From NCBI GenBank assembly GCA_023055505.1, contig JALIRH010000044.1:2604001-2668000 (forward strand): a stretch of DNA of 64,000 nucleotides. Direction: 5' to 3'. Positions 52,322 through 63,250 of the stretch are shown here, piece by piece. A model generated the notes under the pieces. The model had not been told where the DNA came from and ran no database searches. It saw only the letters and a program-made list of their open reading frames with translations. This DNA comes from Callipepla californica brunnescens (lineage: Eukaryota; Chordata; Aves; Galliformes; Odontophoridae). How positions within the stretch are numbered: position 1 is the first letter of the stretch; each line of letters opens with the position of its first letter. The translations under genes and the position numbers were made by a program.

Positions 52322-52551
52322 GGAATTACAACAGCAGTGAACCTGGTGATCAACGACACTGATTTGAAAAGAACTCCCAAAAGAGATACTCCTCTGCAAA
52401 TGCCACTGGTTCTCCGTGAAGCTCTTAGCAGTTAAAAAAGGACCTGCAGTGGCTTCCCAACATGACTCACACTTAATTTTCACTAAGGGTTTTGAGGAGA
52501 TATTGATGCGCTTAGATACTCTGATGATATAAGCTGTGTCTTTTGAGAAAC
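52322..52551 (-). CDS. Candidate exon A, REJ-type cysteine segment
   Basis: The longest exon of the set, 230 bases, with an excellent acceptor (GTGGCTTTTCTTCTTTTCAG) and donor GTAAGA. The peptide includes DTAYIIRVSKRINISSKP followed by LVKIKCESCWEATAGPF. The pattern [VI]N-x-S-[KR]-P-L-V-x-[IL]-x-C-x-x-C is the hallmark of the REJ (receptor for egg jelly) module of polycystin-1 relatives. A later CCCN pair ends the exon. It enters in phase 1 (from the 54.3 kb exon) and leaves in phase 0 (to exon B). REJ modules are extracellular and precede the GAIN/GPS cleavage region, which agrees with the order of candidates along the minus strand. Confidence 0.62.
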
Positions 52552-54328
52552 CTGAAAAGAAGAAAAGCCACAAGTTGCCCCTGGCTGTCTCAGTGCTCTA
52601 GATGTACTGCCAAGATACAACAATTTTTTAGACATCACAAGGTATCACAGATCTATTTATATTACCTTTCAACTATAGAGTATTTTTTACTACATCCTAC
52701 TTTGACCTCCGGAGAAAATTAGGATTTCTTCATGCAGCATTAAGAAATGTTTATGACTGATTTTCTTGCTCAGTTATTCCTTCTGAAGAAAACAATTTAA
52801 AATCTTTTTGAAGCAAAAGACAAACTAATATTTCAGGCAAAGGCAGAGAGAAAGGACTTGTCACGAAAAAATGAGTCTTGTGACTAATGTTCATGTTCAG
52901 GAAATTCCTTCCATTTGAGGCACTGATGAAGCTGTCTGGGCAGGCTTGCTGGAGGTTCTGCCTTCCTCTCTTTCAGACACCGTCTTTATTCCTCACACAC
53001 AACCCCACTGCCTCTGGAAGGAGATATTCCATCACAGCTCAAGTTGTGAGAAGCAGCAGCATGGAGATGAAGGCATTCTCTTTTAAAATGTGATTCAATC
53101 AAATTCTGAAGGCAGGGCCTCAGAGTTGAGAGGCTTTTGAAACAGCTCACAGTAACTGCAAATCTGTATTTATTTATTTTTTTCTTTATTTCAATATCTA
53201 TGAAAACCATCTGCCAAAGACAGTATTATTGATGTTTAATATACTCCAAATAAGGAGTAGACTAACCATTTTATCGTCTAGAAAAAGACTGTTTTTATAC
53301 CATTCTGGTTGGAACTCTTCAAATGAAACTTCCCTTATTACTTCTTCCTCTCTGTGTCTTTATGTAAAAAGAAGCAAAATAAAAACAATTCAAAAACAAA
53401 ACAAAATAAACCTTTGTTTTTTCTGTTGCAGTTTCTTTAGGGAGAGGTAGAGAGACATGGATGTTTCAGTGATTTGGCAATCTCTACAGGCATCACTGGC
53501 CCACTTTCTGTGAAGCCTTACGTATCTTGTGCATCTTTCAGATAGAGAGATAACAAAGGTAGGCAATCTGAGTACCAGAATCACAGAGATGCATCTAAAA
53601 CCAAAGAAAGAGGCACTAAGCGTTTATAGTTGGATAGTTCCTAGAACCCTGTTAAAAATCTTTTCTCTTTCAGGAAGAGATACGTGCAGATATGTTGCAC
53701 TCAGTTATACTGTTATCAGCCACAGTAAAAGCTTACCCTCATAACTGCACAAAAAATTCTCAAAGGAAGTTGGTATCAGATGAAGTAAGGAAACATGGAG
53801 CTCTTCACCATTTCCTGGAGTGCTGAAGCCTAGTTCTCTTTTGATTCATTTAGTAAAATATTTTTGGGTTTCTTCTTATTTACCCTTAATTAAATGAGCT
53901 ATCTGGCACTACCCTGGCCACCCCCTCCCATCCTTTTCCCTTGCTGTGGAATGTGCACTGCTCCCCAGCCCTCATCACACCCTGATGAAGGCATAGGAGG
54001 AAAGCCACCACACTACTCTCAAAGCGATGTTAATTGGAGGGAAGAACATATAAGTTTATTATCACCTTGCACCAGGCCACAATATAAGTGAGAGGGCTTT
54101 CAGTCTGCAGAAACACAACTGTGCTTTCAGTTTAATTTACAACAGGTGACAACTACCTTCTAATAAATGTCTTCTCAGAGAACACAATTACCCTGACCCC
54201 AGAGAGCAGCAAAGTCAGAAGGACAACTGGCTTTGTTTTTCTAAATCAAACATTCCTATACCCAGCCCTTTTTTAGACACCTTTTCCCACTGATTTTGAA
54301 ATACATATAATGACATGAAAGGTCTTAC
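52552..54328. other. Intron-like stretch
   Basis: Between exons A and D2. AT-rich, no recognised repeat or additional exon. Confidence 0.45.
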
Positions 54329-54375
54329 TGTAATAGCACCATGAAGTGTTAGAATGTTTGCCCACAGGTCCATAC
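54329..54375 (-). CDS. Candidate exon D2, REJ-type region
   Basis: A 47-base segment with a long pyrimidine-rich acceptor ending CACCTACCAG and a good donor (ATTACA then GTAAGA). In phase 2 to phase 1 it reads YGPVGKHSNTSWCYY. The joins give Arg on the left (from the 55.0 kb exon) and Ser on the right (to exon A). Another frame of the same segment is also open, so the phase chain decides the reading. Confidence 0.5.
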
Positions 54376-55018
54376 CTGGTAGGTGAATAAGGATGAAGGT
54401 TGCAGAGGGAAAAGACACAAATTTACAGAAAACGGTTACTAGGTAATTGAATGTTGCCCTATGTCTTGAATACTTTCTAAGATCCAATCGCAAATGTTAT
54501 GCTTGGAGTGTAACTAAATCCCAGTTACAAAGGTGCTGTTTGCCAACACCTTCATTCCCTTAAAATTGGGAAATTTAATGCAGAGGCTCCACTGCGATTT
54601 CAACACTTCCTAAATGTTCAGTTGTAACGCATTGCCTTTGAAAGAAAAAGAGAAACAGAGGGAGAAACCACTGATGGCGATTTCACCCACAAGCTCAAGG
54701 GACAGGAGAGGGGTTGGCTAAAATACACTCTTACTGTGATTCACGGCAGCATCCAAACTTTAGGCATGCCTGGGCAATTCTGAGTGAAAAGGAACTGCCT
54801 TGGACTATAGGTAAAATACATGATACAGTTAACATCTATGAGTAACAAAACTTTATGTACGTATGTATAAATAAAGCATTACAAAGAGAGCAATGAAAAC
54901 AAAACTGTTAAATTGGACATGTATGATCTACATGAAGATCTGGAGATTATGTATGCCATCTTTAGACTACCTTAGCCACCAGCTGTGGCTGTCTGTCCAT
55001 CTGCCTGATCCTTCTCAC
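54376..55018. other. Intron-like stretch
   Basis: No recognised repeat. No extra exon seen. Confidence 0.45.
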
Positions 55019-55050
55019 CTGCACCCCTCACAGTGAACATTTGAGACATC
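55019..55050 (-). CDS. Candidate micro-exon D1, REJ-type region
   Basis: Only 32 bases, reading DVSNVHCEGC in phase 0 to phase 2. The donor is near-perfect (GGTGCAG then GTGAGAAG). The acceptor follows a run of eleven T and ends TTTGCAAG. The V-x-C-x-x-C motif suits the start of a REJ module, and both phases match the neighbours. The small size lowers confidence. A longer open frame runs through the same region (54972-55229), but it would need the T-run to be coding and breaks the phase chain. Confidence 0.42.
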
Positions 55051-55394
55051 CTTGCAAAGCGTGAAAAAAAAAAATGTCCATGGGACAAACTGAGAAGGTG
55101 CTTAGGTCTGAGTTGTTTCAAAATGGTGAGAAGAATTGAACCCATACTCTCTGGTATACTGTTAAACAAGGTGCTCCAAGGCAGGGAATCACCATTGGTG
55201 CCTTGTTCAATGATTCTTCCGCTTTCCATCTGGTAAAATGTTTTGTTCTATGCAGCATAATGTATTTGCTCATTTATTGCAGAATCAACAAATTCAAATT
55301 TCACCTTTGCTGAGTCTACATCGATCTTAATATTTTTTACCCCAGTTTGGCTGCCACATCATCATCTCATTAACAGCTACATTATTCTATCTAC

Positions 55395-55560
55395 CTTAGA
55401 GCAGTATCTGGCTGAATCGAGGCCTAAGTGGAAAAATACTGTGATCTTCAGAACTGTTTTAGGAGTAACAGGGACAAACTGTATTTTCTTCCTAACACTA
55501 TTTATAACTGAAAGCCACAAACGCCTTTGAACTGAATTTCTTACTGCTAATTTCTTTCTG
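55395..55560 (-). CDS. Candidate exon C, upstream of the REJ module
   Basis: Open segment with a good donor (TCTAAG then GTAGAT), leaving in phase 0. It reads RRLWLSVINSVRKKIQFV, then TPKTVLKITVFFHLGLDS and ARYCSK. The alternating hydrophobic strand (VLKITVFF) is typical of a beta-sandwich edge, such as the last strand of a PKD domain. Three acceptors are possible. The one used here (GCAATTAG) is chosen because the two further upstream create a stop codon across the joint with the 55.9 kb exon. Confidence 0.42.
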
Positions 55561-55911
55561 CTAATTGCAGATTTTCTTAAATAGAGAAATCTTGATATAG
55601 AAAGATTATAGCCCAATCATTGACACAGAAAGTAAACCAATTTACATGAGAAATAGCCTCTTTTAGTAGCAATTTCCCAAATGTTGGATTTGTTATAGGA
55701 TTCAGTCACTGTGAACATTATTGCTGGCTATATCTTGACAGCAGACGCCTACATCTTCCTCGCAGTGAGATCACAAACTTCCGAATGATAGATAGATAAC
55801 TATGCTATTGGATAATAGCTGACATTTCAGGCACTTCAAAAGACATCTTTCACTCGAATTACAACTCAGAGAATTCTTAATATAAAATAATGTCTCTCAG
55901 AAGAACCTTAC
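55561..55911. other. Intron-like stretch
   Basis: Contains a short (GATA)n run near 55787-55799. Nothing else seen. Confidence 0.5.
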
Positions 55912-55957
55912 CACCTTGAGTTTATTGTAGTTGTTAATGCAGTCAGGGTTTTGTTTT
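55912..55957 (-). CDS. Candidate exon C-1
   Basis: A 46-base segment with one of the best acceptors in the window (ATATATTTTATTCTGTCTAG) and donor GTAAGG. In phase 1 to phase 2 it reads NKTLTALTTTINSR. A second frame (phase 2 to 0) is also open, so the reading depends on neighbours. Threonine-rich linkers between domains are common in this family, but the peptide alone proves nothing. Confidence 0.35.
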
Positions 55958-55998
55958 CTAGACAGAATAAAATATATGTACAAATAATGGCTGCATAC

Positions 55999-56059
55999 CT
56001 TGGCAGCTAATACCAGTTCCTGATTTATACATGAGAGATTGAAAAGCCTTGGGAGTATG
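55999..56059 (-). CDS. Candidate exon C-2
   Basis: A 61-base segment with an excellent acceptor (GTCTTCTCTGCCCAATCCAG) and donor GTATGC after GCCAAG. In phase 0 to phase 1 it reads HTPKAFQSLMYKSGTGIS then CQ. Phase 1 matches C-1, giving Glu at the joint. Another frame across the same area is open for longer to the right, but it would need a poor acceptor. The opposite strand also has a 60-codon frame here (56065-56247), judged a shadow. Confidence 0.35.
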
Positions 56060-59000
56060 CTGGATTGGGCAGAGAAGACGTGCATGGAGTGCTGCTTCTC
56101 AGAAATGGTGATGAGTTGAGTATTAATATCACAAAAGTGTATCTCCTGCAGACTTCTGCCTTCTCCCCAGTAGTACCTATGATGGCATCACTGCTGCCCT
56201 GCAGTGACCTTGCAACTACATGGGAAACAGCCATAGTCTTTGCTTAAAAACAGCCACCTGCTCCCCTGCATCAGGTTAAAGGGAAAGAAGGCCAAAAGGA
56301 TCTGTGTGGGGATCTGAATGACCTGCCCCTACTCAGTCTCACATTTCTCTGAAAATGTTTAGAACAAATACAGCAGCACTCCTTAACTAAAACTACTGGC
56401 TTGTGTTTGGCTAACACTTTTGCCAGAAAGGCCTGAGGACAACAAACACTGAGAAGTTTTCCTATTTCCAGAGTAATATGCTAGAAAAATGTAATCCTTT
56501 TAAGGGGAAAAGGAGGTTTCTCACTTCCTTTCCTTGTCACTCATAAAAAGCCCCAGAGTTGTACCAGACCTAGAGTAAATCATTGCCATTCCATGGGAAC
56601 TGCTGTTCAGTGATGATCTTCCACTAACATCCATTTTAGGGGATTTGCCAGTCCTCACACCATTTCTCCGAGGCTTTTTTGTTACCATGTGGAGGATGGG
56701 AGAGGATATTTAGCCATTGTTGGGATGCCTCTGGGACACACTACCGAATAAAACCTCTAGGTCTATTTATAGATCACGGGAGAAAGCCTCCCTGAAGGCA
56801 ATCTCTCCCACAGAACAGTGTGGGTGTGTGATGTTGTAGTGGAGGACCTATAAACTCCCTCCTTAAAACATTCAGCAATGTCTTGCTGCTGTGTACTGCT
56901 GCCACACAAATGGCTTAGAACTGCAGTTATCCTTGTCCACTTTAGCAGAGGACTTTTCACCTGATGATAATTTAGGTTTCGTGAGACTTTAAATTAAAAG
57001 AGAAACTGTTAAGTGGATCAGGGAGTGAATTCGAGTGCCATTTTTCCTCTACTATGAGAGCTTGCCTTGCAATCCTGTACCAGATGACATCAGACCAAAG
57101 GTGTGGAACACTTCTGTAAGATGTCCCACATTTGACTGAATACAGTGTTAATAAGCATAATGCTATCTGTTCTACAGAACAGATGCTCCTTCAGTAGACT
57201 GGAAAATCCTTCAGTGCTCAAAAATTAACTGGGAAGTAACAGTGTTCTGAACGTGCACCCTGAGCAGAGCGTGATGGAGCAGCAACACTGCCCCCTTACC
57301 AAGAAGCATGGAGCAAGGGTACAGGCTTTCACTCAGTGGCAGGAGATATTACACACATTTCCTGCACCCTTCTGAGAAAAGTACACAGAAGTAGGTTAAG
57401 TCCTCAAGGGAACAATGCTGAAAATAAGGAGCAAAACCAGCAGAATAGGCCTGCTAGGAATTTAAAAGCACTCAAGGGACCAGTTGAAGAAGCAGCAGCA
57501 AAACCAATTTCATGTTATGGAGACAAATCATACACTGCTTGTGCCTTCAAACAGCTACTCTATTTATTTATTTTTTAAATCTGTCTACTGCTTCTTGCAG
57601 TTCTAGTTTAAGCTATGCTTTTCTCATTTGATTTGTGTGCAAGAGAAATGCCATTTATTTCTCTGACCCTCATTTCCAGCACCACCAGGATCTCACTGGA
57701 GGGGTAGACAACACAGACAGCAAAAACCCAGTTTGCAGTAGAGGAACTTGGCCCGAATGGATGAGGAATGCATTTTTTCTTTCTCAGATCATGTAAACAT
57801 ATCACACTTACAAGGCATACAAGACTCCTTTGCAATAAGCTTTGACCACCTGGAGCACCACAGAACAGCACCAGTAGTTCAGACACTGAGATCAGTGGAA
57901 GCCCGTCTAAACAATATCACTCCCTCCCTCCCTCCCTCAGGACTTAATGCTTCTGTGGTAGGTTCATATCCTGTTATTTTCAGTGGAAATAATTGGTTTC
58001 ACCTGGAATTGTTGACTTAAGGCAAACTCACCGCAATGATGATTTTCAAATTCAGTAGTAAACACCAGAATACTATAAAACAGGAATTGTAGATATTAAA
58101 ATAAAATAAAAGCAATCTCTTTTTAAGAACTTAGTCCTTGCTTTGAGTTCAGGCTGCTTCCTCCTGTCTTTCACAACATAGAGGGAAACTTTATTGAAAG
58201 TCCAATCTTACTGCATAGTGTAGCACTTATAACCAAACGAAGCTCAATCTGAGCTCTCTGACAGTGGGTTGTTAAAAGCTTTTGGGCAATTGGCTTAACT
58301 GAGAGCAACTGTAAAATTATGGTAACAAACCAGACAGAGCAAAGATTTGCCTATTGTAATAGAGTTTAAAAGTCTTATTACTCACTCACACATACAATTA
58401 AATTTATTTACCATTTTTAAGACTGAAACAGCCTGAAAGGCAAATGGGAATTTCACAAAATCTGAATTAAAAGAAAAGTGCAAAAATTCTACCCACATAC
58501 TGCTTCAGATTAACTCCTTATAATGTATAAACATCACACAAGATTCCTTTATTCCACTCATTAAAAGAAATAAAGACCCCAAGGTCTGTGAAGGAGAAAA
58601 TCTATTGGACAGCTGGGACACCGTAACATTTTTCAAACTAGTCCAGTGGCTTTCCTGGGAGTTTTAATTAACACAGTTAAAATATTTACAAATAGCGACA
58701 AAGAAGACAAATGATGCTGTGCCACACCACACCTTCTGACTCAGATAGACTTTCCTCCTATTTTATTTACAGGTTTTCTGAGGGAAGAACGCTTATTGAG
58801 GTGCATGCCTCGTTACACAACAATTGGTAAGGGAAATTAAGCATAAACGTGTTGTACATAGATCCATGTGAAGAAAGAGATAGACTAAACTGCAACCTCT
58901 TTACTAATTCCAAGCAATTTTTTCTTCCCTTGTTATGTCGAGAACAACTTTTGACACATCTGGACTGAACCAGGTAACATACTCTTGAACTGTGGCAGAT

Positions 59001-60459
59001 GTTGCTCAGGTGTCTGGATTATGAGGAAGAAAATAAGAGTAAAATTGCATGAAACCAGAACATGGTACAGCACTAATCTCTATGAAAGGGAGAATAAATA
59101 GAATTATAGGTAAAAAAACATCTTTTAAGCCCCAGTAATGTATGGGACAGAAAAACAATGCACGACAGGAAGAACAAAACATCAAAATAATGAAAGGCAG
59201 CAAGACAATGGTATAAATCAATACTAATCAGTACTTAAATACATTCAATACAGTCACATGTAGGTATGATTTGGTGCAACATCTAAGCTTTAATACAGTG
59301 CTGAATAACTCCCTAATCACGGAGACACCTTCTTGCCATAACTTTTCTTTTTGCCAGTCACAGTGTAAGTAACCACAGCAGTTAATGCCCTCCTCCATTT
59401 TTATTAGTAGAATATTAACTGCTAAACAAAGTGTTTTCCCCAATTGCTGTAATAGTACAGCAGCAGAGATGAGAAAGGTTGTTTTGCACATTTTCAAACC
59501 TTTTCCCTGAAGTAAATGGGAAATTTCAAAATTATTTGGGAATTGAAGAATATTAGCATCTTGGAATCACACAATACTTCATTTTACACAAGTCACAAAA
59601 GTTCAGGAAACACAGCTTGCACGAAGGGTATATACCTCGTACTTAAATGGAGATACGTACATCCCACAACAACAAAGTGTTTGACTTTGGAAGTACTTTG
59701 CCTTCTGGCTCTATTTATACATAAGAGAAATTTCCTCTTTCCATCATCATTTTGCACGTTTCTCATGTGCTTGAGAAGATGACATGAATCAAGCTCAGTG
59801 GATTTCCTCCAGAATTTGTTTGAAAATAAATTTAAAAACCTCAAATGTATTATTTGCATAACATGCCTCTACTGCTAAACTACTTGGAAAGGCTGACATA
59901 CAGAGAACCCTGCATGCAGACTGCCACAATGCAATCGTTTCCCCTAGTTCAAAATTACTCACTGAACTGCTGACAGCAAACCAAGACTTTTAGCTTCTCA
60001 GCAGCTGCAAAAGGGCTCAGTGCTCAGACAGCTGCACTCCAGGGATTTACACTTTGTAGGGAGAAATCTTCAGCTTTCTCCTGATCTGCCACCACAGTTC
60101 AGCAAAGACAGAAATTCTTTAACTGGAGGGTGACGGATGCGTCAGTGAAGAATTCCTGAGAAGTTGTGGTTTTCTGTTTGTTTGTGGGGAATGGTTGGCT
60201 TGTTTCAAGGGTTTTGAGCTCCTGAAAAGAATACATCATGTTTAACTACCTGACTCAGTCGCACATTTCATGATAGCAGATCAAGACTTGTGAGATCCAT
60301 CCCTGCCGACAGAGAATTACGTGTCCTTTCCAGCCACTGAGCAGGCCAGCGGACGGGTTTCAGGTGACAGAAATCTGCCACATCCTCTGAGGCTGCAAAC
60401 TGAGAAAGGGCCACCACCACCTAACTGATTAAGAACGCTGAGCAGCAAAAGAGTTGTAC
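56060..60459. other. Intron-like stretch
   Basis: Contains a (CTCC)n tract at 57.92 kb. Two further minus-strand places have superb acceptors (about 57.69 and 59.45 kb) and open frames but no good donor, so they are not called. Confidence 0.4.
57921..57938. repeat. (CTCC)n microsatellite
   Basis: Four and a half uninterrupted TCCC units. Confidence 0.9.
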
Positions 60460-60622
60460 TGAAAAGTGATGCAGTAACAGCATCTCTTGCCCTTGCCACA
60501 TAGCAAAGCCTGAGCTCACATGGAGCCTGGAGGTAATGGTGAAGATAACAGAGCCTTCAAATGTCAATAGCTTTTTGACAGATACATTAAGACACAGCGG
60601 TTGAGTGACAGGGGTTGCGAAA
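60460..60622 (-). CDS. Candidate exon with PKD-like strand pattern
   Basis: Open segment of 54 codons, fair acceptor (CAGCAATTCTATCAG), reading TQPLCLNVSVKKLLTFEG, then SVIFTITSRLHVSSGF and AMWQGQEMLLLHHFS. The order EG-[ST]-V-x-F-T-[IV], Ser-rich turn, then a W followed by GQE resembles a degenerate PKD domain, in which the usual motif is WDFGDG. It enters in phase 2 and leaves in phase 0 if the donor is GTACAA (weak). A stronger donor (GTGAGC) lies inside, after CTCCAT, and would shorten the exon to 34 codons. PKD repeats lie upstream of REJ in this family, so the position is right. Confidence 0.36.
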
Positions 60623-61156
60623 CTGATAGAATTGCTGTTAAACATTTGTGGTTTTTTCTTCCCCTAAACAAAGCAACTTGCTTCCTGCATTTGCTGTGTC
60701 TTATGAAAATGCACAGAAAGAAGTCTGAGACTCACCAAACACCACATGTGACATTTTGTAAAACATCAGTTTTGCAGCAGTGAACCACGTACAATTACAG
60801 TAAGCGTGCAACTACTTTTCCCATACAGCAGAAGGCAGCGATTACATTCATAATAAAATTATTAGCATAGTACAATTAAGTGCATATCATGAAGTGCCCA
60901 GTACTGACAAGAGCTCTGTTATCAGCTACTGGAACAATTAATTCACTCTTGTGCCCAGCTATGACTTTGCCTCCCATGTCACATGATCAGTAATTTGCAG
61001 TCTTTTGGAAATTGAACATTTGCAAGTAATTTGCAAATTCCAGCTCATCAGAACCACCTTCCGTGGTGACACCAGTTATCTCAGGCAGGAGTATTTCATT
61101 TTGCTATCTGGACGTGAGGCATTCTGCTGTTTACTCAAAGCAACTGCCCAGGTCTC

Positions 61157-61632
61157 ACAGATTCATAGATTCATTAGGTTGGAAAGGACCTACAAGATCA
61201 TCTAGTCCAACCATCCTCACATCACCATCCCTACCCACTAAGCTAGTGAATCAAATCCCTCAGCACCTCATCTAAACGCTTCTTGAACAGCGCTAGGGAC
61301 AGTGCCTCATCCACCTCCCTAGGCAGGCCATTCCAGTGCCTGACCACTCTTTCAGAGAAAAAATATTTCCTCAGATCTAATCTAAATCTTCTCCAGCGCA
61401 GCTTGTGGCCATTCCCTCTCATCCTGTCATTAGTTATCTGGGAGAAGAGGCCGGCCCCCTCCTCACCACAGCCTCCGTTCAGGAAGTGGTAGAGCGCAAT
61501 GAGGTCTCCTCTGAGCCTCCTTTTCTCCAGGCTAAACAATCCCAGCTCCCTCAGCCGCTCCTCGTAAGACTTGTGCTCCAGACCCCTCACCAGTTTTGTT
61601 GCCCTTCTCTGAACACGCTCCAGGGCCCAAGT
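61157..61632 (-). mobile_element. CR1 LINE 3' end with intact ORF2 C-terminus frame
   Basis: Reverse-oriented CR1. The 3' tail reads, on the given strand, ATTCATAGATTCATTAGGTT then GGAAAGGACC. The minus strand is open for 115 codons (61243-61590) and keeps the ORF2 C-terminal features: [48 protein letters not shown] and [14 protein letters not shown]. Long intactness and the sharp tail suggest a younger copy than the three others. It is 5' truncated and cannot move on its own. Confidence 0.93.
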
Positions 61633-62816
61633 CTCATCAGCCCTGGAAGGAGATTGAAGTTATCTGGACTTTTTCCTTCTTGGTACTTCTATTTCTTCTG
61701 TTAATCAGTTTTTTCCTTTCCAACACTCTGCTAAAGCCCAATCCAAAATAAGTACTGTGGGACAAATGTGGTGCACACTTTTTCTCACAGAGTAAAACAC
61801 CGATCAGCTCAGAGCAAATGAAACAACTTTTAAAACAGGTTTGTGCCAAATTCAGAGTACAATTCTCGTAACTAATACACATACACAGGTTAACAAATGG
61901 GAGGGAGAGCGATTTCAAGTACTCATGCTTCCATCAACTCCTTCTCTAGGCACCTGTGCAGTAGCTGCTTGTCTCACCTGATAGGTATGAATGCTGTTGT
62001 CCGTGCTGATATCCACATGCAGACCTGTCCACCTAACACCAAGCAGAAAAGCTTCTAAAGGTCAGTTCAAGTTTTTAATGAGATTGCTAGGCATAAAAAC
62101 GCACGATTCCCAGGATCACAAAATCACAAACCTGGACCTCATCAGCCTACAAGCAAGGAAAAACCTTATTTGCACAGCAACAAATAATACGATCGTCTTT
62201 TTTCAGACATTAAAAGTACATTGTTCTACGTACTTCTACTCTCAAATATTCACCCAAGTCATCTTTAGTCCATGTTTCTTACCCACTGAGCAATTGAGCC
62301 TATGCAATCTGTTGGACTTGGAGATGAGGAAAAGGCCACAGTGCCAGCTGAGAACTATTCAGCTAAACTCTTCCAACTGCATCCAAAGGATCAAAGCTGT
62401 CTAAGGAGAGCAGTAGTATTTGGGATTTTGCACAGAACCTGCATAATCATTTTAGTATTACTTTAAGGCAAACATCCAAGAAGAAATGCTATTTTAAGAC
62501 TAACATCTACAGCTGACAAGAATACCTAAATCTTTCTTGATTAACCACGCACATGAAAGTAATACTGAACAGCTTTCTCCAGATATGGTCTAAATTACCC
62601 ACAATCAATGAGATCTCCAAGTTGAGATGTACCTGCTCATAAGGTACAACACTTTTATCTTAATGTATTGGGAAAGGACGGTTACAATTCTTTCCCAGTA
62701 TTTTCATTGTCTCCCATCTGACATGAAGGAACACCAATACATCACATTTACAACAAAAAAGATTCATACAGAACACAGTTTAAGCAATTGGAAATGTTGG
62801 AATTTCAGAAGCCATC

Positions 62817-63250
62817 TGTTGTGGCTTAACCCAGTAGGTAGCTCAGCACTGTACAGGTGTTATTCACTCATCCCTCCCTTCCACTGGCATGGGGTAGAGA
62901 ATTAAAAAAAAAAAAAAAAAAAAAGTAGAACTGTGTCAAAACAGACCTATTTACTAAGTCTGAGAAAAGGAAAAACAGGTGTCATAATTTTTATCCATAG
63001 ACGTAACAAGTGATGCACAAGTAACTGCTCACCTGCCAGCTGACACCCAGCCTGTATCCAAGCAGTTGAAGAGAGAGACAGACATTAACCCCTATTCCTT
63101 TTAAAACTCTCCTTCTGCATGATAGCATACACTATGGAACATCACTTCGGCCAGTGTAAGTCAGTCATCCCGATTCTATTTTCTATTCCCTCCCTGCTCC
63201 TTGGGCACCCTGTGCCTCTCAGCTCCTTTTCTCATTCCTCGTTGGTAGGA
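62817..63250 (-). mobile_element. ERVL-like avian LTR (solo or partial)
   Basis: From TGTTGTGGCTTAACCCAGTA the sequence follows a widespread bird LTR. It has the CACTGGCATGGGGTAGAGAA block, an A-rich run (21 A at 62904-62924), then AGTGATGCACAAGTAACTGC, TCACCTGCCAGCTGACACCC and TATGGAACATCACTTCGGCC. These are, by memory, diverged versions of the LTR that accompanies ERVL-like endogenous retroviruses in chicken and songbirds. Orientation is inferred from recalling that the sense LTR ends in ...AACCACGACA. No internal gag or pol remains are visible nearby, and the far border is uncertain. Confidence 0.68.

Noticed and set aside
54972..55229. Minus-strand 85-codon frame starting MESGRIIEQGTNGDS, reminiscent of an ABC transporter tail (SGRIIEQGTH).
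   Set aside because: The likeness is confined to about ten residues, the frame crosses an eleven-T run, and no other ABC motifs lie nearby. The better-fitting reading uses the T-run as a splice tract.
56065..56247. Plus-strand frame beginning MGREDVHGVLLLRNGDE.
   Set aside because: It is the opposite strand of candidate exon C-2. It has no family match and no good donor.
57608..57690. Minus-strand frame after a superb acceptor, reading EILVVLEMRVREINGIS.
   Set aside because: Only a poor donor (GTCAGA) is available and the frame ends in a stop. It may be real but cannot be supported.
59228..59446. Minus-strand frame after a long pyrimidine tract, hydrophobic then Cys-rich.
   Set aside because: No good donor and no recognisable domain.
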